Below are positions 1 through 12,000 of a DNA stretch of 64,000 nt, piece by piece. The stretch is from Haematococcus lacustris (lineage: Eukaryota > Chlorophyta > Chlorophyceae > Chlamydomonadales > Haematococcaceae). Under the pieces are notes generated by a model, which did no database searches, was not told the DNA's origin, and was given only the letters and a program-made list of their open reading frames with translations. Every line of letters begins with the position of its first letter. Position 1 is the stretch's first letter. Position numbers and translations under genes: made by a program. Location: positions 1,593,716-1,657,715 of the forward strand of contig JASKMD010000025.1 of assembly GCA_030144725.1 (NCBI GenBank), given 5' to 3'.

Positions 1-386
1 ATCTTCCTCAAACACCTCCCTGGTGGGTCGCCTTCTACCTGATACCAGCAGTCATTATCATCATCGTCGTCGTCGTCGTCAGCATCATACCTAGCATCAG
101 CATCATTGTCACCCCAGCCATGGTACTGGCGCTGAAACCCATTAAGGCCCCTGCCATGACAAGTTGCATATGTAGCTGCATCTTTTCTTGAGCAGCATAA
201 ACCTCTGCTCTGCTGCCTGCTGGTTCACAAATTAAGTGACATCCAGCCCTCTGGCACCCTCGCCTGCATCTCACCCCACCTTGGTGCTTGGCTGCTCTGC
301 TATCAACAATCAAGCTGCTTGTTGTTGATCTGGATGGCCCGCAGGGTTCTGTTAAAGTGAGCTGTGCCTGGCTCTGGTCCCTGCAG

Positions 387-3015
387 GTGTTGACGCGCAG
401 GATGGGAACGCAGTGGTCAGTTGGGAGAAGTCATTGACCCAAGCCATGTGGCTGGGTCTGGGCCCAGCATTTGTGCTGGGGGCTCTGGCTAGCTGGGTGC
501 GACTGTACTACTTACAAGTGGTGGTGCCCCGCCGCTTCAGGTGGGGCTGAGGGTTATGGGTTTGGGGTCAAACCCTAACCCTCGCCCTAACCCTAACCCT
601 GTGGGTACTGCTGCTCGCTGAGTCTGTATGCCAGGCCTGGGCTGGGTTGGGCTGGCTGGGCTGCTTGACTGTTTGGCTGCTGGTGAGGCTTGACATGTGT
701 GGCGTGCTGGCCTCTGTGTAGGCGGGCTGGTCCTGATGACAAGCTGACGCAAGTGTATCGCTTCACAGACCCCCGCCAGGTGCAACAGCATCTGCACCTG
801 CACCTTTCATGCCCTCTCCACTATATCGCCATGCATGCTATGCATCCTTTTCATGGCACATGCAGCTGCTTTGTCACACTATTGTCACACTACTGGTTTG
901 CTTGACGTGGGCTTGCTACGTGGCTCTTTTGTGGCGCTACACGCTTGCCCACTGACCGCCAGCCAGGCCCACAACCGGCCACCATCCATATTGCATGGCA
1001 TATGCCTGCTGGCGTTGCTGCAACACCTACTCGTATTGACCGAATGTGTCATGTGTCATAGGTGGAGATAGTAGCACGCTGTGTGCGCAAGTGGGTGGAT
1101 GAGGACACACTGCAGCCTGAGGCCATCAAGACTGCCGAAGTGGTCATCAAGGTGCACCTCAGGCACCCCTTCAGCCCGGCTGACTCCTTACAGATTGAAC
1201 GCCATGCACCTGCGCACCCAAAGCTGTCACCTCGCTCTGGCCTTGCTGTGTGGGATGCTTCCCTGTGGCTGTGTTCTACTCGGGCCGGTGTGGCGATGCA
1301 AACTGATTGTCACACATCTGCACACCTCAACTTGCCATCTATCTGTTCCCTTGCCAGTGTGTCACGCTCCTCTTTTTCTTTGCTGCACTGTTGTTCTGCT
1401 GTGCAGGCTGGTGTGGCCATGCTCCCAAACAACTGCTTTATGACCATCCTGAACTCCTCTTTCCTAATCGAGGTCGTCGGCTCTTACCACAGCGGCTACA
1501 CCCAGCTGCAGGTGAGGGCTGCCAGTCATTGCTGACAACCAAGAGCCCATAACCACCATCATTGCACGGCATATTATTTATATGATATAACAATGTCATG
1601 ACATCCTCAGTGCCTCAGTGCTGCAGCTGTTGTGTTGGCTGTGGCACAGGCCGCCAAGAAGCAGGACCCTTCAGCTTTAGAACAGTTTGCTATACTGTGG
1701 TGAGCTAACCTGTGCCTGCCTATGCACGGTCCTTGCCTTCCTGGGCTTGGGCCTGTCTGGCTTGGGCTTAGCCCTTGGGGCTTGGGCCTGGGTCTGCTTG
1801 GGCTTGGGCTTGGCTGCTCCCCGACCCTGCCTGCTCCCAGCCCTGCCTGCCTGCCTGCAAGAACTCAAGTTGCGCCAAGACCATCTTGCTGCTGCTGCTA
1901 CTGCCCTCAGCCGTGAGCAAGAGCACACCCAGAAGGTTTCTGGTGCCCAGAGTGGCGTGGCCGCAGTGGACCTGGTGTCCTATGTCGAGTTCAAGAGGAA
2001 CCAAGCATTGGTGCTGCGTACCCACAAGGAGGCGTTGCTGTCCATGCGGGGTTTTTGGGCAATGCTGATGTCCACCAAAGTCAGCTTCATCATGCTCAGG
2101 TGAACAGGGCAGAGAAGTGAAGTGGCAGCAGGCTGATGCTGATGCTGGGGAGTCTTGTTCAAGCTGCTTTTGCTCTTGCTGCCGATGAACCTGCCACCGC
2201 TTGCCGTTGACCACTTGCACTTTCGGTTACATGCCTTTGCTTCAAGTCATCGCACTTGCTGGTCTTTGGCGAGTCGCACCTCCATCGGCCCACATTACTG
2301 GCTTCTGTCAGGGCCCATGTGATCATGGCCATTAAACCTCTGCTATAGCTGATCAGACCAGAGGCAACTGCGAGACATGCCTGCGTGCTGCGCAGCTGTT
2401 GCACAGCCTTCCCCACGTCCTCTGGCTGACACAACAGGACCAAACTGTCAATGATGCCACAGAACAATTACTGACACTACACACAATAGCCTGCTCCGCC
2501 GCCAGATACGTGCTTTCACACATCGGTCGGTGCTGCTGCCTCCTGCATGTCCTGCATGTCTGCAGCAAGGCCATAGCCCGCATCGAACTGTGTGTGCGCC
2601 AAGCGGAAAGAGTATACCGCCACGTCCTTCAGAAGCACCCCAACAACGTGAAGCTGCTAAGGTGCGAGCTAGGGTAGCCAGGTGTGGGTAGGTAGAGTGC
2701 CACCAAGTCCACATTTACGGCCATACTTACAACCACCGCCTATCATAAACCCGATGCCCAACTGCCGCAGACTGTATGCCAAGTTCCTCCAAGATCTAAA
2801 ACAGGACCCTTGGGCAGCGGCAAAGTGGTCAAGGTGAGCTTCACTGACAGCCACACCCTGCCCTTGCTTGCTATCGACCGGTTTGCCTGCACTGTAGCGC
2901 AGCGAGGCTGAGAAGCTGGAGCTTGAGGAAGAGACTAACAAGGAGGCTGACGTGTTTGGTGTGTTCGAAGATGAAGCCCTTGGCATCAGCTCCTGCCTAA
3001 ACGACAAGCTGTCGG
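387..3015 (+). other. N-terminal block of the TMC-like gene: membrane span and helical region
   Basis: The exon at 387-540 encodes a hydrophobic span (AMWLGLGPAFVLGALASW) followed by a basic PRRF. The next exons carry YRFTDPRQ, then ARCVRKWVDEDTLQPEAI and AEVVIK, then PNNCFMTILNSSFLIEVVGSY. The exon at 1862-2100 is a long amphipathic helical stretch with REQEHTQK and DLVSYVEFKRN. The exon at 2566-2661 gives AERVYRHVLQKHPNNVKLLR, and 2771-2836 gives LYAKFLQDLKQDPWAAAK. This run of motifs in this order is the most diagnostic part of the family assignment. The function of the block is not known to me. Confidence 0.7.
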
Positions 3016-6000
3016 TGTGTGTGCCTCTGACCTGTTCCCTTTACTGTTTGCCCCTTGCTTTTCTTTAAGCCATGATGAGGGACTGCTCCATGTTGTGGCC
3101 TACTCCATCGTTGACTGCTGCCTCACCCACATTTGTGCCTCAGATCATCCTCATCAACGCCCACTGTGAGATTCAAATGGTCAACAAAGCCACCTGGGCT
3201 ATGTTTGGGTATCGGAAGAATGAGCTGCGTGGCAAGGTATGGCCCCGAGCTTCGAGCCTCCATGGCAGCTGCTAACCAGCCAAAAACAACAAACTTGACC
3301 AAAGGGTATGTGTGTGTATCACACGTATATATAAATGCGTTGTGCACATCTGTTTAACACAGAATGTGAGCATCCTGATTCCCGCACCCTTCGCTGACCA
3401 CCACAACGGATATGTGAAGACATACCTCAGTACTGGCCGTAAGACCCTGCTGGACCGCTCCACGGATCTGATCGCCTTGCACAAGAACAAGAGGTATTTC
3501 ATCTGACGCTAAATAGAAATAAGCAGTGTTTGCAACCTGTAATGTCACTCTAGCTGCGTTGATTCGCCAACAATGTGTTATCGCACCTGATGACTATTGC
3601 CGTCACATTGACCATCGCATGCTTAACCAAATGCCATGTGCCAATGTCGTGTTGTGTGCTGACAGCGTGTTCCCCATTAAGCTGACAGTCCACCTAGTCA
3701 GTGGACGTGATGAGGATTCTATCTTCATGGGCATCATTGAGGTGAGGGGCGTCCTTGGTTACTGTTGTGGGTAAGGGCCTCCGCATGGGTCCAAGGTGGG
3801 CGGGTTGTGGCATTGCATGGCCAGAGTCAGACCCACCACATGCATGTGATGCCAATGATCACTTCCATCTTTGTTTGAGGGCTCACGTTGTGAATGCGAG
3901 GTGCAGGCAGTGCCCCATGAGGAAGGGAAAGCCAAGGCATGGGTACTCGCCAACGGAACCATCGCCTCGGTGGATGCAGCCTTCAGCGATTGTAAGCCTC
4001 CCTGTCATGCCTCTCAGCCATCAGCTCTCAGCCATCATCACACGCCAATCAGGGGTTCAAGACATGTCCTACCTTGCAGCCATCATCATTTACACAAGGG
4101 GCAAAGGACAGCCATCATCACTTGCAGCACTTAATGGCTGAGGACATGTCATGTCAGCCATCATCGCTGACACACCACCCCTGCCATGTCTTGCCATCAT
4201 CATCACTTGCACATCAACACAAGGGGCTAAGTACACTGATGTGCCTGCACCCAGGGTTTGGGTACCGTGCCAATGAGCTGATGGGCAACTCCATATCCAC
4301 CTTGATTGAGGAGGCCAGCACGTTGGATGCGTGAGTGCCAGGGTTGATCTGCCGCAATGGCACAACCTGCAACCCCAGCGTCACCTGCACCCTGTACAAG
4401 CCGTGCCTTCCAATGCCCAAGGACAGTCATGACTGGTCATGCTTTGTGTCCTGATCTGGGGTAAAGCACCTTGCAGTGAATAGCATCTGTCCTGACCTGA
4501 TCTGTCATGCTCTGCATCCCTCCCTCCTCCCCATCGTCGTCATGGTCATGGTCACTCTTGCCTTCTTGTGTACTCACTCTAGCTTCTTCTCTCAAGCAAC
4601 ATGTGTCCTGACCTGTGACTTAAGACCCGCAATGCTCACCATGCTCAACAAAGTGTGGACGGCACGACGTACTGTGCTTCCCAGGCCTGATAATGCCAGC
4701 TGTGGTTGCCCGCACCCTACTCTGCTGATCCCCTAATGTCAGCTTTTGTCGCCCACACCCGCAGGCACCTGCGCACAGCTCGCCAGCCCGTTGTGAAGCA
4801 AGTAAGCAGGGCGCCTTCTCAGAGCCACATCGTGACTGGCACGGGCTCAACATGGGCGCCATGGGGGCATGGCATGGGGTCACCCAGACCCCACAAGCCC
4901 CCAGTGCATGGCATGCAACGGGTTGCGCAGTTTCTGCGCCAGGCTCTCGGTGAGTATTCCCTTCTGAGTCGCCCCACAACATCTGCAGCCGCCGTGCTGT
5001 GTACCTTGTCCCTTCTCTCAACTGTCTATGGTGATTGAAAACTCATTCCATTCTGTGTCAGTGCTCTCTGCTTTGCGTGAGATTGTGACAGAGATGTGCA
5101 TATGGTGACTATGCCCTGACGATGAGGGCATGACAGGGCCGTGGTGGTATTAGGTGACAGGGCCTTAGGTGACAGGGCCCTGACAGCATGGCTGCTGCAC
5201 CCCATGTGCCGCTCAGGCCAAGGCCCTGCCAGCCCCACCCTGCCAGACGACCTCCACAAGGGACTGGCAGAAACTGCTCCACGGCATGCTAGCGTCCCAC
5301 GCACCTCCGCCATCTCAAGAAACTCCCTCAGCTTCGGACCCAGCGTCATGCCGGCACCAGCCCCCTCTGGGGACAAGGCCCGTGCAAGGCGCCGCTCCAC
5401 CTTCCTGCTGTCCCACCACTTCCAGCACTCCCTCCTGCCTGTGAGCGGCAACGCCCAGTCTAACCACTCACTGGGTCAAGGCAGCGACCGGGGCTTGCCA
5501 GGCCAAGAGGTGGGGGCTGGGGAGGGCGGCAACAACACCAGGATGGAGGAGGCGTTTTGCATCGCAAACTGTCATGTGGACCACAAGTTCACTGACAAGG
5601 TCAAGGTGCACATCAGTGTGCGACTGGGAGGTGAGCAACAGCTGGAACTATGACGCTGGTGGTACACAGCTGGAATTACATGTAGCGCTGCCAGCACCTT
5701 GGCCCTCAACCTTGAGCCTTCATTGCAGTCGAACACACTAATTGTGAACCACTACAAAACGGTGTTTTTGTCTGTGTGGAGTTCCCATCGCATGGCATGC
5801 ACATGGCCTATACATGGCATACACATGGTCACGGTCGCCTACCACCTACAGCATTGCCTGACCCCTGTGACAGGGCTATGCATAGATTTGGCATGACAAA
5901 ACATGCACTAAGCGTAAGCTGATGACAGCTTCAAGGGGGGGGGGGGGCACACACTACTGTGCCACAGCAGGCTGCTGCTGCTGCTGGGCCTTGGGTGGCT

Positions 6001-9000
6001 TGTCTCGCACTCGCTTGTAGCCCAGGCCAGGGTACTCCTTGCCCTTGGCTGGCAGAGCTCCCTGGTCTGGCCAGAAGCACAGCTCCAGTGGCCGCCACTT
6101 GCTCTCCCCAATACGCTGCATGTTCAGCGCTGCATTGCAGCCCCTGTCCAGCCACCTGCCTGGCTGTGGCGCTGGCTTGGCTTTGGCAGCCTTGCCCTGG
6201 GCCTTGCCTTTGCCCTTGGTGGGCTCAGCTGGCAGGGGAGTGCTGGGCCCTGGCTCAGAGGCTGCTGGCTGTATGGCTGCCTGGCTGCTGCGTGGGGCTT
6301 GGGGGGGCTTGCGGGGGGCCACTACTGGGCACCACATCATACCCCGCACTGGCTGGTCACGCTGCTGGCTCCAGGCTGGGCGCAGCAGGCGTGGTTCCAC
6401 CTGCCCTGCTGGGGGCTTCCAGCCTGCAGGCCTGGTGGCCCTGCGCTTGTTCAGCTGCCTCTCACATGGCTGCTGGCCATTCACTGCTGAGCTGACCCGG
6501 GTGGTGCGGTGCTCATCCACGAGCACCACCCTGCCCCGCCGCTGGTCTGTCCCCCTGGGTCTGCACACCACCTTGCAGCAGGCACGCAGCACCGCATCAG
6601 CACCCCAGCCTCCCCTGGTGCCAATGCTAGCTGCGCCAAAGAAGACCACAAGCTGCTTGGCATGCCCATGACGCTCCATGGACACCTCCGCCATGCCCTC
6701 CTCCAACTGCAGCCATGCACACAAGGCACACACATGGTGGCTGACATGGTCGCACCAGGTTGAGCCTGGGGGTAGTGGGGTTGCCCTTCATGGTCTGGCT
6801 TCTAGCCTTGGGTACCCTTGTTGTTATCGCTGCCGCCACATCGTTCAACGCCTGCTCATCGAAGTTCAGGGAACTGAAGACAGTGAGCATAAGTAAACTT
6901 AGGTCGTGGCCTAGCCCAGTAGCGCTGCCAGCACATGCAAGCAACACGTGAGTAAGCCTGGCGACAGTGGCGTTGCCCTTCATGGTCTGGCATTCTAGCC
7001 ATACCCTTGTTGTTATCTTTGCCGCCACATCGTTCAACGTCTGCTCATCAAAGTTCAGGGAAGTGAAGACGGTATAGCTCAAGCATCATAGCTCAAGTCG
7101 TGGCCTAGCCCAGTAGTGGTTTCTCTGACCTGCTGCGCAGCGGTGGGCACCCAGCACTTCCACGAGCTGTCCTTCCAGCGTGTCAAGGCCAAGCCCAACG
7201 TCTTTGACTCGCGCCTCTTTTTTGCGTGAGTGTGGAAACATCATTCAGTCCATTAATGCACACCATTCCACACCCCGCTGCAGCTCCTGCTGCTGCTTCT
7301 CCACCCTGCAACACCCGTCAGCCTTGCAGCCGGCACCGAGCACCTCCCTGTCTTAGTGATGAACAGTAGCTGGCAAGCACTTCACTCAGACAAGTGGCAC
7401 TTACATGTGGCAGTGCAATGGTTAAGCCCTTGAGGCCAGGGTTCAACTCCTTGCAACCTCAATCCACATCCTGTGATGATGGCTGTGCTGGACTGCTGCC
7501 CGGCCTGCAGTGCTGACCGTGCGGGCCGAGTGGCATTTGTGTCTGAGGAGCTAGCCGCTGCACTGGGCAGCTCTGTGGCTTCCCTGATGGGAGGCAACGC
7601 TGCGCACATGGTCGACATGCTAATGCCTGAGCCTTTCTCCCAGCTACACCACGCATGGCTTGAGGCAAGTATTGTGGCGTCTGCACTCCCTATGTCTGTG
7701 CATCTGCATGCCCTATGCCTATGGCTGCCACCACACAGCCCAACGTATCACACCACAACACACTCTGACAATGCAAGCATTTAGACTACTCTGATGCCAT
7801 GTGCCTAGCCCACCATGTGGTGGGCATTTAATCTTGATATTGAAGAGCATGCATGGCTGCATCGTTGCATGGTCGCATGTACATCAAGTTGTCATCTCAG
7901 TCAGTCATCTGTACCCTGCTGCTGCACAGGATCCTCTACCTTTCGGCCCCCCTCCTTCCCTGAGCTGCCGCTCTGGGCTGAGCACCTGCCTGCTGAACCA
8001 CAACCCGGCTGGACCAAAGCTGCTGCCCTTCAAGCTGGAGATGAAACGGAAGGAGGTCAGTTGCCTGGGCCCTTGTCGCTCTCAACTCATGTGCCAGCAA
8101 TGAGCATGCTTGGGTCAAGCACTTCATGCTTAGGTTTGTGTTGCCGTGCCCTGTTGTAGCAGCAGCAGGTCAGCAGGCGCATGGTGGACACGGAACAGCA
8201 TGCCCACCAAGGCATGCATACAGACGTGGCCAGAGGTATAGCATAGCATGGGGCATTGCATGGCTGCAGGCCGGAGGCGACCCCCTGCACACTGTGAGTT
8301 TGCTGAGCACCACGCTAGACACAGCTCTGGATGAGCGCCGTCTGAAGCTGCGTGTCAACACGGACGGCTATGTCACCAGCGTGGGCAAGTCAGGTGTGGG
8401 CTGCTGCTGTGAATGCAGTCTTGGCTACCACCACCCACTACACTACTCACTGAGCATGTCAGCACTGGGTCTGACTCTAGCAGGCTCCGGCTGATGAGAG
8501 ATGTTGAGAGGGCCACCCAGGACCTATCATGGGCCCCTCATGATCTGGGCATGGCGGTGTGTGACCCTTCCATGGGTAATAAAACATGGCAGTGAGTTCA
8601 ACATGATACACACATTCTGGAGTGAGTACAGCTGCAGCCGAGAGAAGTGGCATTGTTGCCAGCCAGCCAGTCATTGATGCAATGTACCTAGACAGTAGCA
8701 CTAGGATGCACTGACACTGCAACCCAGTTTTTTTAAGCCAAAGGTTTTCCCCACTTGGCAAAGCGCTGTGCCCTGCTGCTGCCCCGCAGGGGTCCACCTG
8801 TTCGGGTTTGAACCCCAGGAGCTGCTGGGCTGCCACCTCACCACCTTCCTGGACATTCTGCGGCCCTCAGGCATGGCCAATGCTGGGGCCCCCGCCCACC
8901 CCAGGCCGGCGGCATCACCAGCCCCTGCCGCCGCTGAGGTGAGCCCCCTGGCCTGTGTGCCTTGTCATGTCCACCCTGGACAGCCAATATGAGCCTTGTG

Positions 9001-12000
9001 ATGTCCCTCATAGCCAGCCCCTCTGTGCCCTTGTGATGCAACACTCCCAGGACCCTACAAACTCAGTAGCTCAGTAGTAGTAGAGTTGTTGGGATGGCTG
9101 CCTGTGGTCCTCACCTGACGCAGTTGGCTGGCCCCACAAGCCCAGACTCTTGGCACCACCGACCTGCTTACTCCGACCTCAGCATCCTCCTGGAGCTCGC
9201 CCAGTGTGCCATGGCCCAGCCAGGCCTATCGTGGCGTGTGGGTGTAACTCCGCCCTTGGAGCAGTGTGACATCGCCCACTTAGGCCCTGTGGGCCAGGCC
9301 ATGCTGCAGCAGCACACCCGGCCTGCCGCCATGACCCTGGCCATGCATCTCCCACAGCGCGAAAGCTTCGCTCCCAAGCCTATGGTTGTGTCAGCTCTGA
9401 AGCCAGTTGGCCCCAGCACCAAGCCCAGCCAGCCCAGCCCAGCACCAAGCTGGCCTGCCCCTCCGCAACCTCCACGTCCCCCAGCTGCAGGGTTTGCTAT
9501 CCAGGTCTCCAGCATACGGCCCACACAACCCCTGGCTGCTGGTGACAAAGCTACAGCTGCCTGGGCTTCAGACAGCGCCCCAGGCGGCCCTGCTGCCCCA
9601 GCTGCCCTGGGCCCCTATGGCGGAGTCCTGAGGGGTCGGCTGGTGGATCTGGGTGCTGCGGTCCCCTCCACTCCTCCAGATGCCTGGGCACCTCAACGCG
9701 GCAGGGCAGGGCCAGGGGCAGTTGCAGAGGCTGTTGACCTCCCCCTGTGGGAGGCCGTTCCAGCAGCAGCTGCTACAGATGGTGCCGCTGCTCCTGGTAG
9801 CCAGGCTAGAGCAGATCCCAGTAGTGGCTGCGACGGGTCCGCAGTGCAAAGTGGCGATGGAGGGCATGGTGGAGGGGCGCCAGGGTCGGAGGAGGAGCCT
9901 GGGCAGGCAGCTGGTATTGGAGGGCATGGAGGGCTTGAAAGGGAGCCAGGGTCAGAGCCTGGGCAGGCAGAGAGCAGGCTGGCAGTGATGGGCTCGTTCT
10001 CGCACTCCCAAAGGGCACTCCGACCAAAGGGCAAAGGGCACTCCGACACCGGACAAACCAACACTCAGCGTCAGGCTTGGATGAGCCACATCCATGAGCT
10101 ACGCGGTATCGACAGTGAGGACCTGCCTGATGCGCCGCAGCCTGCCACCCAAGGCCTGGTCCCAGCTGGGCTAGACAGGGCCTCCCACCCTGACCAGCCC
10201 AGCCACTGGCAGGGTCAGGTCAATAACATTGTCTCAGCAGGCTTGGGTGATGAGACGGGTGCCGCACCTGTGCCCACTGCCTTCACTGATCTGCAGTGCC
10301 TGCAACATGCACAGTCCCATTTGAGTGGGACCAGCCAAAGCACGCCGTGCGGTGCAGATCCACCTGCACGGGCCGTGTCGTTTCAACCTAGGCAAGCAGC
10401 ACAAGCAGCAGGAGAAGCAGCCTCAAGAACAGGCATAGGAAGGCAGGTGTCCTTGCGTGCAGCACCCTCGCTGCGCCGGAACCTCAGCCTGAACCCGACC
10501 CGCTCCGTACCTCCTGCCCTGCTCCTGGCAGCAGCCCAGGCAGCAGCTGCCCCTGCTGCCCCAGACCCATTGAACACCAACCAGCCCAGGGGCAGTGGAG
10601 CCTTGGCCAGCTGCCTGTCAGCTGCCTACCCTGAAGGCGGCAGGAGTGCGGAGGAGGAGGCGGCTGTTGAGGGGGACCTGTCCCAGGCGGCCCTTGGTGC
10701 TCTGCGGGACATGGAGTTTGAGGTGGAGCTGTGGCGGGCTGACCTGTTGACCGGGGTCCTTGAGCTGGACGCGGAAGGGCTGGTTGTCAACACGGACGCA
10801 AACCCTCTGTGCTCGGCAGGTGGGTGGATGACGTGACCAGTGAATGGATGGCAGGATGTGGCAAGTCAACAACATCTAGCGATATACAGGCACCCTCTAG
10901 CATGTCAGATAGGCTATGGGCGCGGGCGTGGGTGTATCAGCACCATCAGCACCATGACTACCACATGGCGCTTGCCTGCCGGCATCGCTGCCCCCCCCCC
11001 ACACACACTTTTATCACTTGTAGACTCAATAAGGTATGATGCTTGGTGCTGGTGCAGGATTAATATTCGGGAGCGCGCCAACCACCCTGATGGGGTCCCA
11101 CATCTCGCAGCTACTGGCCCTAGAGCGCAGAGTCACTGCCTTCGACCTCTTCCACACCCTGCCACAGACCATCACCGTTGACAGGGGCCGGGCTGGAGGC
11201 GCCAGCATCCCAGCTGCAGCAGGCCTGCGTGGCAGCATGAAGCGCAGAGAGACCAAGAGCAGCAAGGTTAGCCCTGGCTGTGCTGTGCACCACCTGGCCC
11301 AGCAGCTGGTGCAACTGAGCAATTGCAATCTAGAATCATCAACAAGTGTTTGGCTCAGTCCTGCTGTCACCGCCTTGGCTGTCCCTGTCGGTCAACAAGT
11401 GTTTGACTCAGTCCTATTACGCCCTCCCAGTCATGCTGTTACCCCTCCCAGCCAGACGGTAATCGAAACAAGGGGAATGCACTCAATTTGCAGGTCGGCG
11501 TTGAGCACCGTCTGCATTGTCGTCACCTGGATGGACGCGACATTGATGTCAGCTGCCGGGCGGTGCAGAAGCAGGGCGACGGGCAGCATGCCTTCATCGT
11601 CCTGCATGTCCCAATACCGCTCTGCGGTCGCCGCGATTTCCGTGAATGGTGAGGACTCTTCGTCAGGGAGAAGTGGTGACCACAATGTGAAGCAGGCGCC
11701 GTGAATTGCCAGATGGTATGATTGCTTAGCCAGTGCCAGTGGTCAGGCCCTCTGGCCTTGTTGCCATCACACCTTCTTTGCCCTTGTGCATAGCTTTCAT
11801 ATGATACCTACCATACTTTGTGTTTTGGTGTGCAGGCTGATGGCTGAGGCTGAACAAAGGCAGCAGCTGGCACTCGAGGTGGCCAACGAGGTAGCTTTCC
11901 CCACCAAAGGTCTGTAGGCTGTAGGCGTTGCCAAAGCATTGCGTTGCTAGGGCATTGCCAGGGCACAGGGTTATTGTGGTGACCCATCACCTGGTGCTGA

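Noticed and set aside
1..386. First exon or start codon of the TMC-like gene
   Set aside because: I could find no exon with a supported acceptor or donor or family motif before 387; the region reads as intron.
571..600. Chromosome end or healed telomere
   Set aside because: Only about five imperfect units, inside a gene's intron, and not the algal TTTTAGGG type.
6039..6671. Plus-strand ORFs opposite Fanzor copies (MPLAGRAPW... type, also at 20617 and 45696)
   Set aside because: They mirror the conserved minus-strand nuclease frame and show only high-GC antisense openness; substitutions between copies follow the minus-strand codons.
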